Both the position numbers and the translations under genes were made by a program. A stretch of 64,000 nt of DNA from Agelas oroides (taxonomy: Eukaryota; Porifera; Demospongiae; Agelasida; Agelasidae): positions 7,785,991 to 7,849,990 of the forward strand of contig OX422197.1 in NCBI GenBank assembly GCA_949130485.1. Direction: 5' to 3'. The number at the start of each line of letters is the position of its first letter. Position 1 is the first letter of the stretch. This document shows positions 35,321 to 58,300 of this stretch, piece by piece. Below the pieces are notes generated by a model. That model ran no database searches. It was given only the letters and a program-made list of their open reading frames with translations, and was not told where the DNA came from.

Positions 35321-36223
35321 ATGCAGTCTGCAGCTGCGAAGGAGAAAGTTCTGCGAGTGAACCAGCTTGATGCAGGAGAGCTTGATGAAGCACTGTCAGA
35401 TGTTTTGCAGCACCAATTTGTAGCCATCTTCAAGACCCTTCCTTCCTCCCGCATGCTGCAATTGAAGCCCGAACTGAAGGCCCTCGTGCGAGCTCTCATA
35501 TGGAAATACTCGATCCATGCTGGCGGAAGGACGTTTGGCCAGGAGATGCTTGGTCTGAATTACTCTCTGAAAGAAGGGCATGCTCTTCCTCTTGCCTCGC
35601 AACACAAGTGCCTTCTCTTTGTTTCAATGGTGTTGGCAGAATGGTTGCAAGATAGAATAGATCTCCTCATTAAGTGGATATTACCAATCAGACCATCAAA
35701 CTTGCAGCAAATACTAAACTGGGTATTTACAATCACAAACACCCTTTCCTTGCTGAATTTCATTGTGTTTTTGCTAGTTGGTAGGTTTCCCACTCTAAAA
35801 GAGAGAATTCTTTCCCTTTGGATGACTCCAGAAAGACCTCAAACGTTACGCGGAATGAGCTACGAGTACATGAATCGAGAAATTCTCTGGCATGGATTTA
35901 CAGAGTTTGTCTTCTTTGTGCTCCCGCAATTTAACGTGTTTGCTTTGAGAAACTGGTTCAGGAGGGTGCTTCATTCTTGGAAAGGAAAGAGGGCCGACCA
36001 CGAAGCATTCACACTTTCTTTGAAACCAGCAGACTTTGCGTCTTGTGCATTCTGTGAACAATCTCCGACAATGCCTCATGTCACCAACTGTGGACATGTG
36101 TACTGTTACTATTGCCTTAGAGCAAACTGTTTGGCTGATAGTAGCTTTCCTTGCAGTGCATGTCACACTCCAGTGACGGAAAGTTTGCCTGCTGCATGGT
36201 GCATAGATCAAAGTGAATTGTAA
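35321..36223 (+). CDS. PEX2: Peroxisomal RING E3 ligase PEX2
   Basis: PEX2 forms, with PEX10 and PEX12, the peroxisomal membrane ubiquitin-ligase channel that monoubiquitinates the import receptor PEX5 so it can be recycled. Single exon, 300 residues, close to the human 305. VLRVNQLDAGELDEAL matches the conserved N-terminus. The Pex2/Pex12 domain carries hydrophobic membrane segments, with YEYMNREILWHGFTEF as a family signature. A C-terminal RING follows: CAFCEQSPTMPHVTNCGH, CYYC, CSAC. The open frame continues 51 codons upstream to an ATG at 35168. The internal ATG at 35321 was chosen because it aligns with known PEX2 starts; the longer form would add a basic leader. No introns, unlike most neighbours. 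Confidence 0.93.
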   Translation: MQSAAAKEKVLRVNQLDAGELDEALSDVLQHQFVAIFKTLPSSRMLQLKPELKALVRALIWKYSIHAGGRTFGQEMLGLNYSLKEGHALPLASQHKCLLFVSMVLAEWLQDRIDLLIKWILPIRPSNLQQILNWVFTITNTLSLLNFIVFLLVGRFPTLKERILSLWMTPERPQTLRGMSYEYMNREILWHGFTEFVFFVLPQFNVFALRNWFRRVLHSWKGKRADHEAFTLSLKPADFASCAFCEQSPTMPHVTNCGHVYCYYCLRANCLADSSFPCSACHTPVTESLPAAWCIDQSEL

Positions 36224-36232
36224 CACTCAGCA

Positions 36233-36790
36233 ATTCAGATTCAGATTCAGATTCAGAAATGTTCTTTAGACAGGAATGTTACATCAGCTATATATAAGCT
36301 GGTCTTCAGTAACGTCCTGCGTACATACACAACAACAAAGTTACAATAAACAACAATAACCAAAAGAACAACAGTTAACAACAATGTAGAGGTAACAGAA
36401 GAGGTAGTTCATGTGAACTAGTTAAGGAAAATAAAGGCTAGAATATCTAGACTTAAAGGTAGCTAAAGTAGCAGATGAGTACAAAGACTGATCTAATGAG
36501 TTCCATAAAACAGCACCTTGGTAGTAAAAACTATTTTTGGCTATGGTAGTTCTTACAAAAGGAATGTAAATGCGGTACCTGTTGCGCAGGCAACATTTAG
36601 TCTTCTGTACAAATACATTCTGTAAGTAAGGATACGAGGGGATAAACCATTCAACACCTTAAAAACATAAGTAGCAGTGTGATATCTCCTGCGCTGGTCA
36701 AGTGTTGACCAGTTTCTACACAGTGACACAGATTGACTTAAATTTAATTTACATGATAACTTGAATTTCTTTGAGAGCAATTTCAACATA
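36233..36790 (-). mobile_element. LINE 3' fragment with (TGAATC)n tail
   Basis: On the minus strand, broken frames encode the C-terminus of a reverse-transcriptase ORF2: STLDQRRRYHTATYVFKVLNG and, after a frameshift near 36560, YYQGAVLWNSLDQSL and a stop near 36423. A tandem TGAATC tail (36233-36256) follows, as in CR1/L2-type retrotransposons. It is 5'-truncated and inactive, between the 3' ends of PEX2 and KLHL20. Confidence 0.75.
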
Positions 36791-36949
36791 AATTATTAAA
36801 GTGCAGTTGAGTGACAGTGCTTACAAGTTGACCTGCATGTGTGTTGCAAGACGTGGTACAATGGTGCCATACTGACACTGGATGCAGGAGAATGAGAATG
36901 AGACATGAATTTACAACCATCAATGTGAAAATCCTAATGTACAATGCTA

Positions 36950-39900
36950 TTAGCTCGTGTTGGTGAGTCTCAGGACGCCCACTCCACAACCCAGACGGCG
37001 ATAGTTCATATTAGCAGCCTGCTTCCACTGGCTGATGCTCTGGTCGAACCATTCCACGCTCTTTAGGTATGTGCACCCATCGAATCCTCCCACCACCAGT
37101 AGCCGCCCACTGACTACACTCAGCCCCACGCCACTCCGTCGAGAGTTCATAGCCACTACAGGGGTCCATTTGTCCGTCTTAGGATCATACCTGAGACAGG
37201 TTCATGGGAAGAGGAAGAGGGGGGGGCAGAAAATAGCCAGTGTAACATGCAGAGTGAAGAGATCATTGTTACTCTATATTAGTGAATCATTTCTAAAATA
37301 GCACTAGTAGAAAATCCAAGTGATTTTGAATCTGACCAATCAGATGGTGGATTACATCAGCTATATTTTATCTCATTGGTCGGATTCAAAAATTACTGAG
37401 GTTTTGTACTGCACTCCACAGTGTGTTTGGTATCACTACATAATGTACCATACAGGAGTGACAAAACCAGCGCAAAGGTTTTCCATTACGAGAGAGCTTG
37501 GTATTATCATTCCTTGTAGACGTACTTCTCAACGCTGTTCAGTTCAGAGTGTTCATCCCGGCCTCCCACAGCATAGATCATGTTGTCCAACACAGTCACA
37601 CCCAAGTGCTTACGTTTGGAGTGCATGGAGGCCACCGGGGTCCAGCGGTTGGTGTGGGGGTCATACCTGACAAATAATAGGGAATTTAAAGTGGCGTTAT
37701 TTCCAAGTCTACCCCTCCTCCAGTATGTAAATCTGGTACACATGAGGGACAACAAACAAAATTAAGGAGGCCTTGGCGAGGACATGAGGACATTAATGCT
37801 CCTCCTCCCCCCACCTTGGACAACCAGCCTGGACACAAGGCTGGCCACGTGACATGCATTGTCACAAGATGTCTGCATGCTGGGGAAGAGCCTAAGAACA
37901 ATCTTAAGTCACAAGGATATTTGCATTAGAAGGTTTCTAGTGGACATGTGAACCATCTGTCCAACCTTTCCACACTAGAGAGGGGTGTGTTCCCATCAGA
38001 TCCTCCTATAGCATATAGATGTCCCTCCAGGACAGCCACTGCCACGCCCAGTCTCCGGGTAGTCATGGGACACACGTGAGTCCAGTGGTTGGTGGCAGGG
38101 TCATAGCTGTGTGTGTGTGTGTGTGTGTGCATGGGTGTGTGGTATATGTGATGTGTGCGTGCATGGGTGTGTGGTATGTGTGTGTGTGTGTGCATGCATG
38201 GGTGTGTGGTGTGTGGTATGTGTGTGTGTGCATGCATGGGTGTGTGGTGTGTGGTATGTGAGTGTGTGCATGCATGGGTGTGTGGTGTGTGGTATGTACA
38301 TGTACACACATCCCATGTGACTACAGTCCCAACTTCAATCCAATTTTGTACACAAGTGGTCGTGTTGTGACTAGCCTGCTCTATAGTGAGCAAACAACAC
38401 AGTCAACAGCTACCCTCCCTCTTCTCCCGTTTCAACAACAATGAATTCTTTAGCTGGATGGTAGTCTTGCTCTCAGAATCAGGAGGAGAAGAGAGGGATT
38501 GATAACTTGCAGTACTTCAGGAAAATTCATAGTTTGGCAGCATGTGCACGTGTACAATGTTAAACTTGTTTATGAGAACCGTACAAAAAAAAGTGCTGTG
38601 TCATCGTGCTGAAGTAGCCAAGATACTACTCAGTGTACACACCTTTCCGATGTTGCAACTACTGATTGTTTTCTACAATGTGATTGGTAGTTCCTGACCT
38701 AAAAGTCAAAGCCTAAGAAATTTAGCTAAGTCACCAGACTCTCTCCTCTTGACGAATGGTTTTCATGCTAAATGATCGAGACTACACACCCACTAAACTC
38801 ACCGCTCCACAATACTCAGACACGATATGCCATCCTGTCCACCCACAGTATAGATACAACCGTTCAGCACGCCCACTCCCACGCTGGTCCTACAGGTGCT
38901 AGTGGGTGCCACGTTGGAGCTCCATTGGTTGGTCTTGACATCATACCGCTCAACACTATTGAGGTAACTGCTCCCGTCATGGCCCCCAATTGCATAAATA
39001 AAGTCGGCCAGAACTGCGACTCCGACACCACAACGCCGCTTTGACATGGTCGCAACCACTTTCCACTCGTCCGTATGTACACTGTATCTCTCAACTGTGC
39101 TAATAGCATCTCCACTGCACCACCCGCCAACAGCAAAGAGTACCTCGTTGCATCGCATGGGCTGGCGTGGCCTGGTACGTGGGCCCTCTAACTGAGCTCG
39201 CTGCTCCGGAAGTAGGAGATAGTTTTTTGCTTCGTCCACCAAATCCCTACAATCTTCACTATGTCTGATCAAAGGCTCCATACCAACTTTTGAAACGAGG
39301 TAGCTTCTCTCGAGCAGAGGCAGTCGGACATGTTTCAGGACATCTGAAAGATGCTTTTGACGATCCTCAATGTCGTATTTCACCCATTTCATGACTGATT
39401 CAAAAACCTGCTCTTCACTTTGCACATTCAAATCTTCACTTTCCAACAATCGAGCCAGATCCTCACAACCAAGTTCAAGAAACTCGACACCTTCGAGCAC
39501 CTCAAGGTAATGCTGCTGGGCATAACTATCCGCAGCCTCTTGTAGCTCGGGGCAACAATGAGTATCAGCAAATGCCCGTATCCCAAGACAGTTTGTGGAA
39601 TGGAGCTGGCGTTTCATAAACTCACAGCACACCTCTCTGACCCAGTTCAGCTGTAAAATGCCAGCAACGGGAAGGAGATACTGCACGTTTTCCTCGGTGA
39701 TTTCAATCGTCGACGTGTAGCAGTAATCAAGCAGTATCTCCATAATGGTAGCCGGGATGTCTCTGAGGGTGACCAAGTGCTGTTTACTCTCCTCGAGGTC
39801 TCCCGTGAACATGGCTTGGAAGTACGGGCTAGCCCCAGACAGGACTATTCTATGGGCATAGAACTGTCGATCCTCAACTTGAATTACGACGTCACAGAGT

Positions 39901-39971
39901 TTACCCTCTTTTCTGAGGGTCGCCATGCAGCTGAGGGAGCGGGCAGGGTGATTTTCATCTGTCCGGAACAT
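36950..39971 (-). CDS. KLHL20: BTB-Kelch Cullin-3 adaptor KLHL20
   Basis: KLHL20 is the substrate-binding subunit of a Cul3-Rbx1 ubiquitin ligase; mammalian targets include DAPK, PML and ULK1. Four coding exons on the minus strand: 38803-39971, 37966-38106, 37526-37666 and 36950-37190, giving 563 residues. A BTB domain starts at [20 protein letters not shown]. The BACK region contains [21 protein letters not shown]. The family signature [22 protein letters not shown] sequence and [20 protein letters not shown] precede six Kelch repeats with the [18 protein letters not shown] pattern. Conservation with human KLHL20 is very high. Start: the ATG after the acceptor at about 39992 ([13 protein letters not shown]); an untranslated exon ending at 41078 would splice here. 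Exons 2-4 each cover one repeat and all boundaries share one phase. Confidence 0.94.
38107..38305 (-). repeat. (CA)n and CATGCATGGG repeat at a KLHL20 acceptor
   Basis: TG-rich on the given strand, CA-rich on the KLHL20 sense strand. Four longer units of about 45 bp contain TGCATGGGTGTGTGGT. The repeat runs directly into the acceptor AG at 38107-38108. Confidence 0.9.
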
Positions 39972-40206
39972 GGCAAATTTGAGTACTTTGACCTGTGGTG
40001 GTGAACACTTCAATGGATCAAAGGCCAAATTTCTCATCCTATTAACTCTCCAGACTAGGGACAAATAGTTGGGATTTTAGTTACAGTTACAGCACAGTGC
40101 CAGGGATTTATGGCAGTAAACAGATGGAGTCTGAGGGCGTAGCCCGAGGACAAGGTTTGTTTACTAACAGCCATAAATCCCTGGCCACCTGTGCTATAAC
40201 TATTAT

Positions 40207-40446
40207 CAAGAGCGCATAAGAACAGGCGGCTAGAGTAAGAGCGTGTAACTCCAACAGAAGCCCACAGCCGGTCAAAATGATTGAACCGTACTAAAAATAG
40301 AACACCCGGCACGTGCTTAGCAACAACGGCTTATGTCTATGTGCAGTACGTGTTACTATTTTTAGTACAGTTCAATAATTCCGACTGGTTTGAAATTTAC
40401 GATGTTACATGCTCTTACTCTACCCGCCCGTTCTTATGCGCTCTTG
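40207..40446. mobile_element. 240-bp MITE with perfect 7-bp duplication
   Basis: Ends CAAGAGCGCATAAGAAC and GTTCTTATGCGCTCTTG, flanked by CTATTAT on both sides (40200-40206, 40447-40453). Inner arms also match (TTTTTAGTAC/GTACTAAAAA). It lies in the KLHL20 5' intron. Duplication length and the CA start suggest a hAT-like origin. Confidence 0.8.
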
Positions 40447-41078
40447 CTATTATATATCCCACCTGATTTGTCTTTTGTTGTTATTACTATAAACACATCT
40501 GTACATGTGCAAGTGTTTACAGTAACTTCAATATTGTTTACACACAACTTTATATAAAACTGTACTGTAGGATGGCAATGTAGTGGACTGTAAACTAAAA
40601 CATGGAGAGGGAATTATAACCCTTGTAGCCCTCAGGGAGGGAAAATATCCCAGTTAACCCCCATCTATTGTATAGGCAAACTATCAAAAATGGCATAATT
40701 TCTGGTCATGGTTTCAGAAAACCTTTCACCAAATCTGGCAGTGTAGGCCTATTTTTGCCGATCAATTGTTGCCAAAGGTCTCCCTGCCCACCTCCCACAC
40801 AGTCAGTTAAAAATGGGCATGAACAGGAATGAGAAACTAACGATTGGCCTAATATTATTAAGCTTAAAAAATCATACACAAAAAAACTCCCTACCATTTG
40901 TATGTGCAGCTCAATACTAAACTAAAGCGTAGTAAACCACTAAACGGGGAACACCCGTCACCCCACAAATTGAGCACTCCCCTACTCATTTTCTATCCTT
41001 CCCCTACAGTCCGAAGTTCTACACACAACAAATCCGCTTCTTGAAGACGTGATACATAAACTACAAAACATACCTACG

Positions 41079-41233
41079 TTGATCAATTGCCTGGGTGCTG
41101 ATCCTTCATCTACACTGTCACTGGGTACATCTCCCAGGAGGGCGGCGTTTTGTTCTAATTTAACGAAATCACCTGCCGGTAGTGAAATTTTGGATTTAGC
41201 TTACTAAAATATCACCATGGTGACGGACTAACG
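41079..41233. promoter_or_regulatory. Divergent promoter region, KLHL20 / ANKRD45
   Basis: The presumed KLHL20 leader exon (minus strand, donor at 41078) and the ANKRD45 ATG at 41234 are transcribed away from each other within about 155 bp. A short upstream frame, ATG at 41217 followed by four codons and a stop, precedes the ANKRD45 start. Confidence 0.4.
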
Positions 41234-42713
41234 ATGGTCAGCCTCTTTGATCTCGTTGAGTCTGCAGACAAAGAGCAGCTTCTACAGAACTTGGAGGAGG
41301 GTGAATGCGGCTTGAATGGGCGGGATAAGCATGGAAGAACTCCTCTGAGCCTGGCTGCCTTGCTAGGGAGGGATGAAATTGCAAGGGTGTTGGTGGAAAA
41401 GGGAGCAGACGTGAACTCGGCTAACAGCTCAGGTAAATAGATAGCGAGGGAGTCTAGTCTTGCAAGCCACACCTTTTGCATAGAGCATAGGGTCCAACTT
41501 GCAAGACTACACCATTCCGCTCTCCCTCCAGCATAATACGGAAATGGTTGTAAAATATCTATACATTGCCATCCTCCCACCACAGGGTATTCTGCCCTCC
41601 ACCATGGAGCAGCCTGGGGGAGGTTGGGGTGTCTGCGTGTGCTGGCATCCTCAGGAGCAGACCACCGTCTCCTGACCCGACACAAAGAGAACCCTCGAGA
41701 CATTGCTGAACGATACGGCAAAACAGCATGTGTGGAGTACCTGGACTGTGTGGGTACGCAATAAAAACGGTCTGCCATATTTTAATCCTCTTAAACACTA
41801 AGTGCCCATTGTGTCCCAATTTTATTAAGTGGGTGTGCAGCTGGAGACCTGAAATTTATATAATTTGCTGTGTAGGACATATCAATGGTGCATGACAGCA
41901 TGTGCAGTAGCCAAGTCTCTGAGACTGACAGCACCTGTACCCTCGTTCCGAAGCCTCCCCACCTCCATTTTTTGGGGGTCACTTACAGCATTCAAAAACA
42001 TTTGCTGTATACTGTAAGCATTCAAAAACCAGAGGTGACTGACCATCGTGGTTGTGTTTCCACCAGAGGCCAGGTTCCAGTTGTCGCAGGCTGTGAAGAG
42101 TGCAAGAGACACACTCACTGACAGTGAGAAGATCTCAGGGAAATGGAACAAGGACGACAAGGTACGTATGTAGCTGATAAGGCTTGATATTGTACAGTGG
42201 GTGATTCTAGCCTTATTCTCAGCCTCCCACACCCCCCAGCTTATTCTTAGCCTCCCACACCCCAGCTTATTCTCAGCCTCCCACACCCCCAGCTTATTCT
42301 CAGCCTCCCACACCCCCAGCTTATTCTCAGCCTCCCACACCCCCCAGCCTTATTCTCAGCCTCCCCCACACCCCCAGCTTATATTCTCAGCCTCCCACAC
42401 CCTCAGCTTATTCTCAGCCTCCCCCACACCCCCAGCTTAGCTGGGTGGGGCTGGAATAGGATATCCATAAATTTTGGGGCATTGCCAATCCAATTCTGTG
42501 CGTACACATTGAGGCACTCATTTCTCCCCTCCCACAACCATTGTTATGCACACATGCACACAGTCCAAGGTGACTGCTCTGTGCAATGAAAAGTCGGACT
42601 GGCTGCAGTACAATGTTGACTCTCCGCTCACCAAGATCCTCGAGCAAAAGAGAGACTTTGAGGAACGGATCCAACCCTACATGGCCAAACTGGCACCACC
42701 ACCAGGACAGTGA
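41234..42713 (+). CDS. ANKRD45: Ankyrin repeat protein ANKRD45
   Basis: ANKRD45 is a small ankyrin protein conserved in ciliated animals; its biochemical role is poorly known. Four exons: 41234-41432, 41586-41753, 42067-42161 and 42564-42713, giving 203 residues. The first two encode about three ankyrin repeats (GRTPLSLAALLGRDEIARVL, then GYSALHHGAAWGRLGCLRVL). The third and fourth exons encode the specific C-terminal helical region: VKSARDTLTDSEKISGKWNK and EKSDWLQYNV...LEQKRDFEERIQPYMAKL. This arrangement and the AAWGRL and TECVEFLDW-like (ACVEYLDCV) signatures match ANKRD45 rather than generic ankyrins. It is shorter than the human protein because an acidic N-terminal extension is missing. 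Intron 3 holds a minisatellite. Confidence 0.9.
42214..42440. repeat. 26-27-bp minisatellite in ANKRD45 intron
   Basis: About nine copies of CCTCCCACACCCCCAGCTTATTCTCAG-type units, each resembling a polypyrimidine tract plus CAG. The array lies between the exons ending at 42161 and starting at 42564. Confidence 0.9.
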
Positions 42714-43861
42714 TTGTCTTTTTGTTATTGTTTACCGTATCAGTTTATGTCAGCTGCTTCTGTTTGCTCTATACCCTTGGAAACTAGCCAGAGGAGTCTG
42801 CAGGAGCAGTTGTTGTGATTCCTGTCAGACTTTTTTTGTTGATGTGTGCTATTCACCAAACCCCTAAACCACAGGACAAAACTTCCAAACTAGCTAGACG
42901 ATTCTCTGGTCAATACTCTCGATTAATTGAGCCACATCCCAAGCTCGTGACCACGTGTTCCAATTAAAGATTGTATTAGACAATTCAAGTATACCTCATT
43001 TTGCCTTGTGTTATGATCAGCAAGAGGTATGTATGGTTGATGGCATCCTGCACAGGGGGTGATTGTGTAACATCTACATGAGTTTTTCAATTAGCATAAA
43101 GTGGTTAGATGCAGAGTGCTCCAGTCGTCATCAGGGCAAAAGTTTTTCCGAACTCAAGTTGGTAGCAGATAACCTTCCTTTATTGCAGGAGCCAACTGAG
43201 AAGCTGAAAGGGGATTACTAGTGCATATACATGAATACATGCAGGAAGCCATATGCAACAATATCCTTTGGTTGAGCTATTTTTTTTTCATACTGTATTA
43301 GCCACGTAGAGTGGTTGTCCTTTGCTTCAAGTCCGCTAGTCTTTGAATATAGTACCATTTAACAGGTGTTCTAAAGTGCTTTACAAACCAATTTGAAATC
43401 TCGGTGTGTAAAATTCATGTGGTCAAGAACTTGTAATGTGGCCCAACCAATAGTAAACAGTCATTGATCCAAGAACAGTATAGCTAGCTAATTGAAGTTT
43501 TGTCTTGTGGTTTGTGTGTTTAGTGAAGAGCACACAAAACTCCACATCATGATGCACATCACAGATTTGAGAACCACCCACAACCGAGAGAATATAAGAA
43601 AAATGAATAATATTATAATTGTTTTTTTCTTAGAGATAGCACATGTATATAAATATAGTATGTACTCTCTTGAGATAAAGTTATTTGTTGTATAAACGGG
43701 GGAAATAATGAGGGATGTATAAAATAAAAATCTGATGACAGAATCAGATGATGCTAGTGCAGTAGAGACGGACATGGTGTCACATGGTGGTGGGTGGGAT
43801 AAAATGACAGTGACCAAGATATCAAGAAGAGCTAAGATTTCCTACTGCTACTGTGGCTGTG
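42714..43861. other. Convergent 3' region ANKRD45/FAM102
   Basis: 1.15 kb without a gene. Contains an ATTAAA at 42963 that could serve ANKRD45, and a copy of a dispersed repeat at 43126-43210 (AACTCAAGTTGGTAGCAGATAACCTTC). The rest is AT-rich. Confidence 0.4.
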
Positions 43862-55063
<11,202 letters not shown>

Positions 55064-55335
55064 CTTTCTCCCGCACGCGGCTTTTTTCTCCTACTATCTC
55101 GACACTTGACTCTGTACATACATACTAAACACACTCACGATCGCCTGATTCAAGTGGAGGGGCGTCAATAAGGAAAGCTTAGTGAGTTTTGCATTGTTGC
55201 ATTGTTAGGTCATTATTTTAATTAGTAGTCGCTAGACACGCCTACGGTAACGCCTCCCATCCTCCCCCACTTTACGGAGACGTTTACGGAGTTATACGGA
55301 TAGTTTCCTAATACGTGTAACTGCACAGCGAAGAG
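55064..55335. promoter_or_regulatory. Divergent promoter region, FAM102 / DPM2
   Basis: 272 bp separate the FAM102 start (minus) from the DPM2 ATG (plus). Contains an ACTTTACGGAGACG / TTTACGGAGTTATACGG direct repeat. Promoter function is inferred from geometry. Confidence 0.45.
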
Positions 55336-58300
55336 ATGGTAGGTTCTCACGCTCTATCTTGCATGTATGTACTTGGTATGAACAACTGCAGGAGCTAGGC
55401 TACGATGCTGTTGTTAAGCAGCACGTACCGTCAAAGTGGGGACTAATTAGAGCAAGCAATTAGGTCCTGCTATTTCTCCGTATACTATAGAGTATGTCCA
55501 TGTGATTTATCTTCCCGTGTTTGCAACAGGTACCAAACACTGTAGTTACTAAAGAGTATGGCATGAGATGAAATAGAGGGAAGTGAAAAGTTGGCAGTCA
55601 CTGGGAATCAAACTCGAGGCTCACGCTTGAGCTGCCAGTGCTCTGCTACTGAGCTATCCCATCCGGCAACCACCAGCCCTAGCTCACAAGGGGTAGTCAC
55701 TTGTATGTCCCGTGTAGAAGCGTTTGCGACCGGGATCAAGATTGAATCAAGCGATCAAAGCCCTTTTGGGGGGCCGATCAAGGGATCAAGAGCCCCAGAA
55801 GGGAACGATCAAGCGATCAAGCACACTTTTTGCCAATCAAAAAACTTGATCACGGTCGCAAACGCCTCTACAGGCGACATATAAGTAACTACTCTTGTTT
55901 ATGCACAGGTGGTGCTTCAATTGCACATACCAAACCATTCAATACCACCTGTCAAATTGCCACTTCCTCTATTTCACCCTACTATTGACTGAGACGAGAT
56001 AACATAAAACTGTGGGTACTAGGTGCACGCTAATGTTGCCACACCAGTTGTCGACAGTGTGTACAAGTGCGATGACTTCACTCTGTTCTCATTGTTGTGT
56101 ACCGGCTAATAGGATACAACAGTGCATGAATATATTTTAGTTTGTGCTGTGTACAGAGTAACTAGTAATGAATTAATAACTAGTAATGAGTTAATAACTA
56201 GTAATGCATTAATAACTAGTAATGAATTAATAACTAGTAACGACACTAGCCATGGGTATGAGTTGGGTGATGTAATATATACTGTGGTATCCTGTGTAGC
56301 GTACTGTAGAATACTGTGGTATCCTGTGTAGCGTACTGTAGAATGCTGTGATGTCCCGTGTAGCGTACTGTAGAATACTGTGATCCTGTGTAGCGTACTG
56401 TAGAATACTGTGGTATCCTGTGTAGCGTACTGTAGAATACCGTGGTATCCTGTGTAGTGTACTGTAGAATACTGTGATCCTGTGTAGTGTACTGTAGAAT
56501 ACTGTGATGTCCCGTGTAGCGTACTGTAGAATACTGTGGTATCCTGTGTAGCGTACTGTAGAATACTGTGATGTCCTGTGTAGCGTACTGTAGAATACTG
56601 TGGTGTCCTGTGTAGCGTACTGTAGAATACTGTGATGTCCTGTGTAGCGTACTGTAGAATACTGTGATGTCCTGTGTAGCGTACTGTAGAATACTGTGGT
56701 ATCCTGTGTAGCGTACTGTAGAATACTGTGATCCTGTGTAGCGTACTGTAGAATACTGTGGTATCCTGTGTAGCGTACTGTAGAATACTGTGGTATCCTG
56801 TGTAGCGTACTGTAGAATACTGTGGTATCCTGTGTAGCGTACTGTAGAATACTGTGATGTCCTGTGTAGCGTACTGTAGAATACTGTGATGTCCTGTGTA
56901 GCGTACTGTAGAATACTGTGATGTCCTGTGTAGCGTACTGTAGAATACTGTGATCCTGTGTAGCGTACTGTAGAATACTGTGGTATCCTGTGTAGCGTAC
57001 TGTAGAATACTGTGGTATCCTGTGTAGTGTACTGTAGAATACTGTTTTGGGCCGGCCATAGCTGTGAGATAGTTTGATGTGAGTAAAGGGTGTGTGCATT
57101 ATAGTCTTGTGGGTGTGGATCTTTCCAGTTAGGAGGCCATTGTTGGTTGTGATTCATTATAAACAGTCGACTTTCTTAATTGTGTGGTGACAGTGGATTG
57201 TTCCTGATGTGTCTGTGTCCTACCTTCCCTCTCTTTCACTTCCTTCCTCCTCCTCTTTCCCCCTTCCTTTCCCGATTCCCCTCTCCCTCAACCCCCTTTC
57301 TCTCCCTTCCTTCTTTCTCCCACCTTCTCCTTCTCCCTCCACCTTCTCCCTCCTCATTCCCCCTCTTCCTTCCCATCCTCCTTTCCCCTCCTCTTTCCAC
57401 CTCTTCCTTCCCCCTCCCCTTTCCCCTCCTCTTTCCACCTCCATGAATAGGCAACCCTCTCCGATAAAGCCGTCGGTACATTGATGATTCTTGTGTCTCT
57501 ATTCATATTCATCTACTACACTGTGTGGGTCATAGTGCTGGTGAGTGCTTTGTGGACGGATTCAGTCCGGAAAACTGCCCTCTTGCTGGCATAAGGTTCC
57601 TGACCTCTTATTGTGTCTCCATTGAGCTCTAAGATGCTCGCACAGCTTGCAGGGTGGCCTATCACCTGACCTTGTATTATGGCTAGGTTGTCACAGCAAC
57701 CAAAGCTACATAATAGTAGGCATGTGTGAACCATGGGTCTAATTACTTTGGTAGCTGTTGCCATGGCAACAGGTTATTCATTTGGGACGTGTGGGAGAAC
57801 TGGGAGCCCATTAGTCAGTTGATAAACTCAGAGGAAATGTTATTAGATTTGCCGCTCATATAGCCTTGTTCCCATCCAGCTTCCGTCACTTTCAGTATAG
57901 TAACGAGAAATAAGGCGCCTGGGGACGAGGCTAGTACCCATGGTTTTGTAGTAATATGACTATGGTAGCCACACACAGGACACATACCTGTGGCACTTTA
58001 TTAGCAATTTTAATTCTCATTTCTTGTGCCCTTAATATTTTGATACATAGCTGATAGGCTTGTCTCGTTCCCAGACTGATCTCACCTCAAGCTTTTGATC
58101 CCGAGCACTTGTTATATGTAGCCTCATTCTGTAGCCTCGTTCCCAGGCCCCGCCCAGCTTCCGTCGATTTTTTGTTCGTGCACGGGGAGAGCCTGGGAAC
58201 GAGGCTACCCAGTCTGCTCTCACCTCCAATTTTGATCACTTGCAGTATGCAAAAACGGAGGGGGAAGGCCTGGGAGATTTAGTCATGTGCACTGTATGTG

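Noticed and set aside
38019..38444. Cys/Val/His-rich frames over the TG repeat
   Set aside because: They are microsatellite translation; the real coding part is the KLHL20 exon 37966-38106 on the other strand.
39972..40064. Upstream KLHL20 start at 40064
   Set aside because: The segment precedes a good acceptor (CCACCACAG) and has no family similarity, so it is taken as intron.
56106..57157. Three overlapping minus-strand frames of about 300 codons
   Set aside because: They are the three frames of a 30-bp minisatellite in DPM2 intron 1.
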